From: an uncultured Lachnospiraceae bacterium | Lineage (GTDB): Bacteria; Bacillota; Clostridia; Lachnospirales; Lachnospiraceae | Reading direction: 5' to 3' | Assembly: GCA_900553305.1 (NCBI GenBank) | Contig: USDI01000002.1 | Location: 1 to 33,563 of the forward strand | Length of the DNA stretch: 33,563 bases | Shown: one piece after another, positions 16,396 through 23,516 of the stretch | Layout of the letters: every line of letters starts with the position of its first letter | Numbering within the stretch: position 1 is the stretch's first letter | The notes under the pieces: model-generated | The model's input: the letters and a program-made list of their open reading frames with translations, nothing else | Told to the model about the DNA's origin: nothing | The model's database searches: none | Made by a program: the position numbers and the translations under genes

Positions 16396-17781
16396 TTAAT
16401 CTGCAAAGATATCCTTAAGCTCTGCAATATGATGGTTAATGGAACCGATCAGAACGGTATCACCATCGTGAATTTCATCATCACCACGGGGAATAATCGT
16501 CTGTGTATCACGGATGATAAACGCTACCAGCACATTCCGCTTAAGCTTCAGGTTCTTCAGCGGGATATTCAGATTCTTATCCTTATCATCTATATTCAGT
16601 TCAATAAACTCAATCTTGCCATCCATCAGACGATACAGGGATTCCACCTTGTCATCTCCGGATGCATTCATCAGGGAACGGCTATAGGCAAAAATGCGGT
16701 CTGCTGCAACATCATTTCTGGATACCGTACAGATCTTGCTTGTCTTTGGCAATACCTTCAGGCGGGACTTCGCATTGATACGGGTTACCACCTTGGAAAT
16801 CCCCTGGGATTCCGCATACATGGAAGCTACCAGATTATATTCATCATTGGACGTAATTGCAATAAACGCATCGGTATGTGCAAAGTCTGTTTCCGACATG
16901 GAGTCGAAATACCGCATCACATCATCCTGCATCACAGCTGCTCCCGGACACTCTCTTGCAAGACGCTCTGCCACATGAGGTCTCGGGTCTACAACCGTCA
17001 CCTTAAGTCCCTGTTTCAGCAGGATTCCCGTAAGATAATGGGAAACTCTTCCTCCACCGGCAATAATCACAGATTGCAGCGGCTTTTTAAACAAATGAAG
17101 CTTCCGGAATGAGGAACGGAACTTCTCGGCAGCACCGGTTAAATAAATCACATCGCCTGCCTGGATCTTCGTATCTCCTTTCGGTACAAAGGCCTGTCCG
17201 TTCCGCACAATTGCACAGAACAAAAGATCAATTCCCAGATTCCGGTTGATTTCCATAAGGGTCTTATCCACAAGCGGCCACTCTTCCTTAACCGTCATCT
17301 CTACAAGCTCGGCACGGCCGCCCGCAAATGTTTCCACACGGGTTGCTACCGGGAAACGAAGCGTACGGGAAATCTCCATTGCCGTTGCCAGCTCCGGATT
17401 AATGACCATAGAAATTCCCAGCTTATCCTTATAAAAATGATTCTGGCTTGCATAATCCGTATCACGGATTCGTGCAATCGTATGCTTGGCTCCCAGCATA
17501 TGTGCCGTAAAGCAGCTTAATATATTCAGTTCATCGGACTGTGTAACTCCGATAAATAAATCAGCAGATCCCGCATTCAGATCCTGCAGCGTCGCATAAG
17601 AAGCGCCATTTCCCTGAAAGCAGATAGCATCAATGCTGTTTCCCAGAGTGTCCACCACATCCTCAGACTGGTCAATCAGTGTCACCTGATGTCCGGCATG
17701 AGCGAGCTGCTTTGCCAGATTCTGCCCAATATCACCACCACCGACAATAAAGGTTTTCTTTCCTTCCCGATGATTCATCAT
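16396..17781 (-). CDS. trkA: Trk potassium uptake regulatory subunit TrkA
   Basis: The cytoplasmic nucleotide-gated partner of TrkH. The 461-residue product is a double-length TrkA with two Rossmann/RCK-N units. The first starts IVGGGDIGQNLAKQL and continues GNGASYATL and FIGVTQSDELN; the second starts IIAGGGRVSHYLTGIL and continues AFIAITSNDEYN. Each is followed by a TrkA-C domain with the VTRINAKSR and VAFIIRDTQTIIPRGDD type of sequence. The frame is open to a TTG at 17796, but GGAGGAAGG places the start at the ATG pair 17781/17778. The order trkA-trkH on the minus strand is a standard operon. No c-di-AMP riboswitch was seen upstream. Confidence 0.95.
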   Translation of the reverse strand: MMNHREGKKTFIVGGGDIGQNLAKQLAHAGHQVTLIDQSEDVVDTLGNSIDAICFQGNGASYATLQDLNAGSADLFIGVTQSDELNILSCFTAHMLGAKHTIARIRDTDYASQNHFYKDKLGISMVINPELATAMEISRTLRFPVATRVETFAGGRAELVEMTVKEEWPLVDKTLMEINRNLGIDLLFCAIVRNGQAFVPKGDTKIQAGDVIYLTGAAEKFRSSFRKLHLFKKPLQSVIIAGGGRVSHYLTGILLKQGLKVTVVDPRPHVAERLARECPGAAVMQDDVMRYFDSMSETDFAHTDAFIAITSNDEYNLVASMYAESQGISKVVTRINAKSRLKVLPKTSKICTVSRNDVAADRIFAYSRSLMNASGDDKVESLYRLMDGKIEFIELNIDDKDKNLNIPLKNLKLKRNVLVAFIIRDTQTIIPRGDDEIHDGDTVLIGSINHHIAELKDIFAD

Positions 17782-17842
17782 AATTCCTTCCTCCAAAATC
17801 CATACATTTACTAAGAAATATTGTGGTTTTCCAAGTTACATC

Positions 17843-17880
17843 AAGAGGGAAACCTGCTATTGCAGACTCCCCTCTTTTTA
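17843..17880 (-). terminator. Probable terminator after aspS
   Basis: Minus-strand RNA can form AAGAGGG...CCCTCTT with an inner CTGC-AATA-GCAG tip. The three non-Watson-Crick positions in the 13-bp inner stem are all G-U or U-G pairs in the minus-strand RNA. The T-run after it on that strand is weak (TTGATG); on the plus strand the run is better (CTTTTTA) but no gene precedes it there. Confidence 0.5.
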
Positions 17881-17954
17881 ATCATTCGTTATTTTATTCC
17901 TCTCACAGTTATTTTGCAATGGGAATTGCTACTCATATTTTCATTCAGCTTCTT

Positions 17955-19706
17955 TTACTGACGCACCTTGATATGAACCTCACGAAGCTGCTGCTCGGTT
18001 ACTTCATTCGGTGCGCCGCACATCAGATCCTGTGCGGTTCCACTCATCGGGAACGGAATGATTTCACGAATACTGTCTTCATTCTTAAGAAGCATAATCA
18101 TACGGTCCACACCGGGAGCCATTCCTGCATGCGGGGGTGCTCCGAACTGGAACGCATTGTATAATGCTCCGAACTTCTCTTTCAGGACTTCTTCATCATA
18201 TCCTGCAATTTCAAAAGCCTTAACCATGATGTCAATGCTATGGTTACGGACAGCTCCGGAGGATAATTCCACACCGTTACATACGATATCATACTGGTAA
18301 GCCAGAATATCCAGCGGATCCATGGTGTTCAGTGCTTCCAAACCGCCCTGCGGCATAGAGAACGGGTTATGGGTAAATCCGATCTTCTTAGTTTCCTCAT
18401 CCAGCTCGAACATCGGGAAGTCGTTAATATAACAGAAGCGGTATGCATTCTTTTCAAGTAAGTCAAGCCGCGCACCCAGCTCGTTACGGATCTGTCCGGC
18501 AAAGGATGCAGCACGTGCTTCCTTATCTGCGATAAAGAAGATGGTATCGTTTGCCTTAAGTCCTGCAAGCTCTCTTAATTCTGCCTTCAGATCATCCGGA
18601 ATAAACTTGTCGATCGGCCCCTTGTAGGAAAGATCTTCCTGTACTTCCAGATAACCCAGTCCACCCATTCCGATTTCGGTTGCAAACTTAAGCATCTTCT
18701 CATGGAAGCCTTTGGACTGATGTCCTTCAATCTTAATGGCACGGACGGTCTTATTCTGGAACGGCTTAAAGGTACATTTATTAAAGAACTCGGATAAATC
18801 AATAATACGAAGCGGATTTCTTAAATCCGGTTTGTCGGAACCAAACTCCAACATCGCCTGCTTGTAGCTGATGATCGGGTAAGGAGCCTTGGTTACTTCA
18901 TATCCTTCCGGTGCAAACTTCTCAAAAGTAGCGGTCAGCACTTCTTCACCAACCTTGAACACATCCTCCTGTGTTGCAAAGCTCATTTCGAAGTCGAGCT
19001 GATAGAACTCACCGGGAGAACGGTCTGCTCTTGCATCCTCATCACGGAAGCAGGGAGCGATCTGGAAATATTTATCTACGCCGGATACCATCAGCAGCTG
19101 CTTATACTGCTGGGGTGCCTGCGGAAGTGCGTAGAACTTGCCCTTGTAATGTCTGGACGGAACGATATAGTCTCTTGCGCCCTCCGGAGAAGATGCACAC
19201 AGAATCGGAGTCTGTACTTCCATGAAGCCAAGCTCGGTCATCTTCTGGCGAAGAAAAGCAATGACGTTGGAACGGAAGATCATATTGCTCATGACCTTCG
19301 GGTTTCTCAGATCAAGGAAACGGTATTTCAGACGCAGATCCTCACGGATTTCCTTGGAGGTTGCGATCTCAAACGGAAGGGGACGATATACCTTACCGAG
19401 AATCTCAACTCTATGCGCTTCCAGCTCGATGGTTCCTGTCGGGATCTTCGGATTGTAGGTCTCCTCGTCACGCTTTTCGATTTCACCAAGGACACTGATA
19501 CAGTCCTCTTTGTTGATTCCCTTTAACAGGGAGGTATCACGCATAACGATCTGTAATACGCCATACATGTCTCTTAAGTCCACAAAGGATACGCCGCCGT
19601 GGTCACGGATATTCTCTACCCAGCCGGCTACCCTGCGTTCTTTGCCAATGTCATTTTCAGATACCTGATTTAAGGTACATTCACGATACAACGTTGATAA
19701 TTCCAT
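17955..19706 (-). CDS. aspS: Aspartate-tRNA ligase
   Basis: Charges tRNA-Asp with aspartate. The 583-residue protein is a bacterial-type class II AspRS: OB-fold anticodon-binding domain (GWVENIRDHGGVSFVDLRD), motif 1 near VIAFLRQKMTELGFMEVQTP, motif 2 with CFRDEDARADRSPGEFYQLD, the bacterial GAD insertion in the middle (about residues 290-420) and motif 3 with GAPPHAGMAPGVDRMIMLL. A 5' extension of the frame to 19736 exists, but the ATG at 19706 (MELSTLY) follows AAGGAG at 7 bases and gives the usual length of about 590. It is controlled by the T-box leader at 19738-19940. The enzyme could be discriminating or charge tRNA-Asn as well; this cannot be decided by eye. Confidence 0.97.
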   Translation of the reverse strand: MELSTLYRECTLNQVSENDIGKERRVAGWVENIRDHGGVSFVDLRDMYGVLQIVMRDTSLLKGINKEDCISVLGEIEKRDEETYNPKIPTGTIELEAHRVEILGKVYRPLPFEIATSKEIREDLRLKYRFLDLRNPKVMSNMIFRSNVIAFLRQKMTELGFMEVQTPILCASSPEGARDYIVPSRHYKGKFYALPQAPQQYKQLLMVSGVDKYFQIAPCFRDEDARADRSPGEFYQLDFEMSFATQEDVFKVGEEVLTATFEKFAPEGYEVTKAPYPIISYKQAMLEFGSDKPDLRNPLRIIDLSEFFNKCTFKPFQNKTVRAIKIEGHQSKGFHEKMLKFATEIGMGGLGYLEVQEDLSYKGPIDKFIPDDLKAELRELAGLKANDTIFFIADKEARAASFAGQIRNELGARLDLLEKNAYRFCYINDFPMFELDEETKKIGFTHNPFSMPQGGLEALNTMDPLDILAYQYDIVCNGVELSSGAVRNHSIDIMVKAFEIAGYDEEVLKEKFGALYNAFQFGAPPHAGMAPGVDRMIMLLKNEDSIREIIPFPMSGTAQDLMCGAPNEVTEQQLREVHIKVRQ

Positions 19707-19737
19707 GTTTTTTCTCCTTCTTCTTAAATATAACAAA

Positions 19738-19930
19738 CGTCCTGAACTGGTTAAACCAATTCAGGACGAATATACTTATCCGCGGTGCCACCTGATTTAC
19801 TGCCATGCAGTCACTTTCACCAATGAAATTACGGCTCGGAAGTTGTTATTCTCCCGGATTCATTCTGCCGGCTTCTCACCATCCCGGCTCTCTTTAAGCG
19901 ATAATCCAAGGTACTCGTCTTCGTCATTGC
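19738..19930 (-). ncRNA. T-box leader of aspS
   Basis: Minus strand reads, in order, the stem I motif GACGAGTACC, the GA-rich AGAGAGCCGG, a GGTG loop hairpin closed by GCCGG/CCGGC, a stem III region, and the near-invariant T-box sequence AGGTGGCACCGCGG (19779-19793). It ends with a terminator stem CGTCCTGAATTGGTT / AACCAGTTCAGGACG (19738-19768) followed by TTTG. The T-box pairs with the 3' end of an uncharged tRNA to form an antiterminator. In the pairing I can draw, the specifier side is GAGAATAACAACTTC, which offers AAC codons and no GAC; see the finding. Confidence 0.92.
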
Positions 19931-19942
19931 CCATACATCGTT

Positions 19943-19971
19943 ATGATAAGCTAGAATGCCCGTTTTGTCAA
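19943..19971 (-). promoter_or_regulatory. Promoter of the T-box-aspS transcript
   Basis: Minus strand TTGACA (19966-19971), 17-base spacer, TATCAT (19943-19948), placed just upstream of the first stem I bases. From 19980 to the end of the next gene at 20078 I see only A/T-rich sequence without a clear signal. Confidence 0.7.
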
Positions 19972-20077
19972 TAAACAATACGTAAAAATCAGGAAAATCG
20001 TCTATTGTATCTATAAAATATATTGCATGAAATCCTGCATTTCTTTCGACAAATTATTCATTTTATTGACATGTTTC

Positions 20078-20752
20078 TCACCGATACATCCGGATTTTCT
20101 CTGAAGCAGCAGAAATACGCGTTTCAAACTGTTCATAGAAAGATGCAGCTTCCGTCTCATATTGGTTTACATAAAATTCATTCAATATCAGCATATTCAA
20201 ATTCCGGACAATTTCTTCATTCTCCGTATGCGCAGCAATCTCCTGCACTTTTTTCAGGAAATTATGCCAGATCCTGATATAATTTTCATAAGCAGACAGC
20301 TCCGGAATTCCGAGCCACTTCTTAATTTTCACCTTGGAGCGGTTCGGATAAGCACATTCATGAATCTGCCAGAAATATTTGAAATCGCCATCCTCATAGA
20401 TTCTTCCCAAAGGAAACAGTCTGCAGAATCCCGGGCGCAGTTCATGGATGCTGCACCGTCCTTCTGAATTCAGGAATCCGCATTGCAAAGTGTTTTCCTG
20501 CATTTTGAGATTCGGCTGGATGATTCCGTCTACCACATGAAGCTCGATCTTTCCCTGCATGAGTTCTGCAAACGTTGTATGTAAGCCTTTTTCCAACTGA
20601 TACAGATCATAGGGATCCAGAATAATGGACTCGCCCATATCGTGACAGCAGGCAGAACACCCCTTACATTCCTGACATTCGATCCGCACCATGTCATTTG
20701 CCGTATATAATTTTCCATCTGAAATTTCTGAAAGATCAATCTCCCGGAGCAT
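20078..20752 (-). CDS. YkgJ-family cysteine cluster protein
   Basis: A 224-residue soluble protein with a cysteine cluster: C-x2-C-x2-C-x2-CC at CQECKGCSACCHD near the N-terminus, and C...C...C at LQCGFLNSEGRCSIHELRPGFCRLFPLGR in the middle, plus HECAYPNR further on. This is the pattern of the YkgJ/UPF0153 family, proposed to bind zinc or an iron-sulfur cluster. The biochemical role is not known. The ATG at 20752 follows AGGAG at 6 bases. A TATAAT (minus, 20787-20792) with a weak TATACA (20810-20815) 17 bases before it gives a possible promoter that overlaps the terminator of the gene upstream. Confidence 0.85.
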   Translation of the reverse strand: MLREIDLSEISDGKLYTANDMVRIECQECKGCSACCHDMGESIILDPYDLYQLEKGLHTTFAELMQGKIELHVVDGIIQPNLKMQENTLQCGFLNSEGRCSIHELRPGFCRLFPLGRIYEDGDFKYFWQIHECAYPNRSKVKIKKWLGIPELSAYENYIRIWHNFLKKVQEIAAHTENEEIVRNLNMLILNEFYVNQYETEAASFYEQFETRISAASEKIRMYR

Positions 20753-20794
20753 ATGTTTCTCCTATCTGTTATAAAGTATCATACTCATTATACA

Positions 20795-20825
20795 CAAAAA
20801 CAGCGATAGTGTATACCATCGCTGT
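20795..20825 (-). terminator. Terminator after the rrf2 gene
   Basis: An 8-bp stem ACAGCGAT / ATCGCTGT (20800-20807 / 20818-20825) with a 10-base loop, followed on the minus strand by TTTTTG. It ends the cysK-rrf2 transcript. Confidence 0.8.
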
Positions 20826-20841
20826 CCTGGCTTTTCTTTCA

Positions 20842-21270
20842 TTATGACTCTAATAATCCTTTGTTTTCCTGTTTCATCAGGTCTGCAACCGAAATATCAT
20901 CGAGATAATCATTAATCATCTCATCCAGCTTGATCCACATGGGAAGTGTCCGGCATTCATCCGCACGTTCACATGGCTCTGCACCACATTCGAGACAGGA
21001 TACCGGAGCAAGCGTGCCCTCGGTAAGCCGCAGGACATCTCCGATTTTATAGTCCTCAGGCTCCCTGCTTAAGCGGTATCCACCGCCCTTGCCATGGATT
21101 CCTTCCACCATTCCCGCTTTCGAAAGAAGTGTCATAATGCTTTCGCTGTATTTTTGTGATATATGTTGTCTTGCAGCAATTTCCTTTAAAGGAATATATT
21201 CACTGGTATTCTGCTCCGCCAGATCCACTAAAACGCGGAGTGCATACCTTCCTCTTGTGGAGATCAGCAT
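20842..21270 (-). CDS. Rrf2-family transcription regulator (IscR/CymR-like)
   Basis: A 142-residue winged-helix DNA-binding protein. The N-terminal part MLISTRGRYALRVLVDLA and the wing KGGGYRLSREPEDYKIGDVL are standard for Rrf2. Four cysteines at positions 92, 95, 100 and 106 (SCLECGAEPCERADEC) fit an IscR-like iron-sulfur site (family pattern three Cys plus one other ligand), whereas classic CymR works through the CysK protein without a cluster. It is the second gene after cysK, with a 25-base gap, so both a CymR-like role (cysteine supply) and an IscR-like role (cluster status) are possible. Autoregulation through the palindrome at 22301-22325 is likely. The ATG at 21270 follows AAGGACAGGTGACG. 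Confidence 0.9.
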   Translation of the reverse strand: MLISTRGRYALRVLVDLAEQNTSEYIPLKEIAARQHISQKYSESIMTLLSKAGMVEGIHGKGGGYRLSREPEDYKIGDVLRLTEGTLAPVSCLECGAEPCERADECRTLPMWIKLDEMINDYLDDISVADLMKQENKGLLES

Positions 21271-21295
21271 AAAACGTCACCTGTCCTTCTCACAA

Positions 21296-22228
21296 TTATT
21301 CTGCAAATAAAGGAGTGGAAAGATACCGGTCTCCTGTATCCGGAAGCAGAACCACAATATTCTTTCCTTCGTTTTCCGGACGCTTCGCCACTTCCAATGC
21401 TGCCCATACGGCTGCTCCGGAAGAAATACCGACCAGTACACCTTCGCTTGTGCCAATCTTCTTACCAAGTGCAAATGCATCCTCATTTGCAACCGGGATA
21501 ATTTCATCATAAATCGTGGTGTCCAGAATTTCCGGTACAAATCCGGCACCGATACCCTGAATCTTATGAGCTCCTGCCACACCGGTAGATAATACGGCAC
21601 TTGTTGCAGGCTCTACTGCAACCACCTTCACAGCAGGATTCTTTTCCTTCAAATATTTACCAACACCTGTTACCGTACCGCCTGTGCCGACACCTGCTAC
21701 AAAGTAATCTACATTACCATCGGTATCTTCCCAGATTTCCGGTCCGGTTGTTTCATAATGTGCTTTCGGATTGGACGGATTCACAAACTGTCCGGGGATA
21801 AAGCTGTTCGGAATTTCTTCTGCAAGCTCATTTGCCTTCGCAATGGCCCCCTTCATTCCCTTCGCACCTTCAGACAGTACCAGTTCTGCACCATATGCCT
21901 TCATTAACTGTCTGCGTTCCACAGACATGGTATCCGGCATAACAATGATAATACGGTAGCCTCTTGCTGCTGCAACAGATGCAAGACCGATACCGGTATT
22001 TCCGGAAGTGGGCTCGATAATCACAGAGTCCTTCGTCAACTTTCCTTCCTTCTCTGCATCGTCCAACATCATCTTCGCTACACGGTCCTTAACGGATCCG
22101 GCCGGGTTAAAATACTCCATCTTCGCATAAAGCTTTGCCTTTAATCCATATTCCTGCTCCAAATGTGTCAACTCAAGTAACGGTGTTCTTCCGATCAACT
22201 GATCTGCGGATGTATAAATCTTAGCCAT
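21296..22228 (-). CDS. cysK: Cysteine synthase (O-acetylserine sulfhydrylase)
   Basis: A PLP enzyme that makes cysteine from O-acetylserine and sulfide. The 310-residue protein has the PLP lysine at position 47 (NPAGSVKDR), the substrate-binding TSGNTG loop (about 74-79), the phosphate-binding GTGGTVTG (about 180) and a C-terminal LVGISSGAAVWAAL; length and motifs match CysK/CysM. CysK versus CysM cannot be separated safely by eye. The ATG at 22228 is preceded by GGGAGGA. It is the first gene of the cysK-rrf2 operon. In some Firmicutes CysK also acts as a partner of the Rrf2 regulator CymR. Confidence 0.95.
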   Translation of the reverse strand: MAKIYTSADQLIGRTPLLELTHLEQEYGLKAKLYAKMEYFNPAGSVKDRVAKMMLDDAEKEGKLTKDSVIIEPTSGNTGIGLASVAAARGYRIIIVMPDTMSVERRQLMKAYGAELVLSEGAKGMKGAIAKANELAEEIPNSFIPGQFVNPSNPKAHYETTGPEIWEDTDGNVDYFVAGVGTGGTVTGVGKYLKEKNPAVKVVAVEPATSAVLSTGVAGAHKIQGIGAGFVPEILDTTIYDEIIPVANEDAFALGKKIGTSEGVLVGISSGAAVWAALEVAKRPENEGKNIVVLLPDTGDRYLSTPLFAE

Positions 22229-22288
22229 TTCAATTCCTCCCTTTTCCTCACTGGTTTCAAAAGATAAGTATTCTCATTAATTGTTTGC

Positions 22289-22325
22289 AGTATACTTCCT
22301 TTTACCCACCTTGTCAATGGGTAAA
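22289..22325 (-). promoter_or_regulatory. Promoter and palindromic operator of cysK-rrf2
   Basis: Minus strand TTGACA (22312-22317), 17-base spacer, TATACT (22289-22294). A perfect inverted repeat TTTACCCA-N9-TGGGTAAA (22301-22308 / 22318-22325) encloses the -35 box. A repressor bound here would block RNA polymerase; the Rrf2 protein made by the same operon is the obvious candidate. Confidence 0.75.
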
Positions 22326-22330
22326 TAAAT

Positions 22331-23386
22331 CTAATTCAATACATCCACATATTCCTTATAAACATATGCATCACTTCCATCACTTAAACGGATATGATAC
22401 CAGGAATCTCCAACGAGCTCATAGTACTCATATACCTCACCGGTCTTCGCCACACCGAGGATACTGGAATTCTCCGTACTTGGGTGGTTTCTCATATTGA
22501 CATTCTTAATGATCTGAAGTTTTCCTGCAACTTCCCCCGAAGTATTTTCTCCTGTATTCTCGTTGGCATTTCCATCCTGTTGTTCTATCACAGGATCTTC
22601 TCCGTCATTTGCATCGAAAGCGAGCTTCTTCTTAAGGATGATGCCGCCGGCAATCAGAATGACAATGAGAACCACAATTCCGAGGATCATGGTAACCTTG
22701 GTCAGATCAAATCCACCGGAGGATTCCCCCGTATCCTCATAATCATCCTCTTCATAGTCCGTATCTTCGTAGCCTGTATCCTCATAGGATGAATCCTTTC
22801 TTCTACGGGACACTCTCTGCCGTTCTGCTCTCGTCTGTCTTACCTGTTCTTCCTCTCGGTCAGCATCTTCTTCGGGCTTCTCATAAATCCGTCCTTCCCG
22901 CACGGCTTCCACTACCCGGGAAGGGCGTTCTCTCATAACAGGTGCCGGAATTTCTTCCGGTTCTTTCCCTTCCACTTCATTCCCTTCCAGGTTTTTTTCT
23001 TCCTTCCTTTCGGGGTTCCTTGCTGTCTCCGGATTCTCTTCCTCCGGATATTCCGGCTTTTCTCCCCGTCTTTCCCGTTCCAGCCTTGCTTCTGCCTCAC
23101 TGAAATCCCGCTTCACCACAGCCTGCTCTGCTTCCATAATAATGCTTTTCTCAATCACATCAAATGGAATATCGATCGTCTTCTGTGGAGTAACCGGAAT
23201 CTCCTCATCGTGAGGCTCGGTATCTTCATTATTAACCGCAGCTCCGCATTTGTGGCAGAATTTCGTTCCTTCTCTCAGAATCTCGCCACAAACCGGACAT
23301 CTTGCCGGTTCTCCAACCTTCTGCCCGCATTTCACACAAAAGGTATCTGTATCTAAAAGTTCTGCTCCGCATCTTTGACACTTCAT
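22331..23386 (-). CDS. Double zinc-ribbon membrane protein with extracellular SH3 domain
   Basis: A 351-residue protein of unknown role. Two zinc ribbons at the N-terminus (CQRCGAELLDTDTFCVKCG and CPVCGEILREGTKFCHKCG) are followed by a long acidic, Glu/Arg-rich linker (about 55-215) with a short EDTGYEDTDYEEDDYEDTG repeat-like run. One membrane segment follows (about 229-249, TMILGIVVLIVILIAGGIIL), then an Asn/Glu-rich spacer and a C-terminal bacterial SH3 domain (about 285-350, KNVNMRNHPSTENSSILGV). The topology is cytoplasmic zinc ribbons with the SH3 outside, where it may bind cell wall. No enzymatic motif is seen. The ATG at 23386 follows GGAGGAG. Confidence 0.85.
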   Translation of the reverse strand: MKCQRCGAELLDTDTFCVKCGQKVGEPARCPVCGEILREGTKFCHKCGAAVNNEDTEPHDEEIPVTPQKTIDIPFDVIEKSIIMEAEQAVVKRDFSEAEARLERERRGEKPEYPEEENPETARNPERKEEKNLEGNEVEGKEPEEIPAPVMRERPSRVVEAVREGRIYEKPEEDADREEEQVRQTRAERQRVSRRRKDSSYEDTGYEDTDYEEDDYEDTGESSGGFDLTKVTMILGIVVLIVILIAGGIILKKKLAFDANDGEDPVIEQQDGNANENTGENTSGEVAGKLQIIKNVNMRNHPSTENSSILGVAKTGEVYEYYELVGDSWYHIRLSDGSDAYVYKEYVDVLN

Positions 23387-23414
23387 AACTTCTCTCCTCC
23401 GTACTATTGTCTCT

Positions 23415-23472
23415 ATTATCTACCAAATCTCGGATTTTGTCTACCGACAAACGGGGATTCATTTCTTATACT
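23415..23472. promoter_or_regulatory. Back-to-back promoters sharing a small palindrome
   Basis: Minus strand: TAGACA (23438-23443), 17 bases, GATAAT (23415-23420) for the zinc-ribbon gene. Plus strand: CCGACA (23444-23449), 17 bases, TATACT (23467-23472) for GH127. The two -35 boxes abut inside an inverted repeat TTTGTC-TACC-GACAAA (23436-23451). Confidence 0.45.
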
Positions 23473-23516
23473 TTTCTTAACAAAACAATTCGACTTATGT
23501 GAAGGAGGACCTTAAC

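Noticed and set aside
16429..17112. Plus-strand frame of 227 codons inside trkA
   Set aside because: The antisense of a well-supported TrkA sequence; no ribosome binding site and no motifs.
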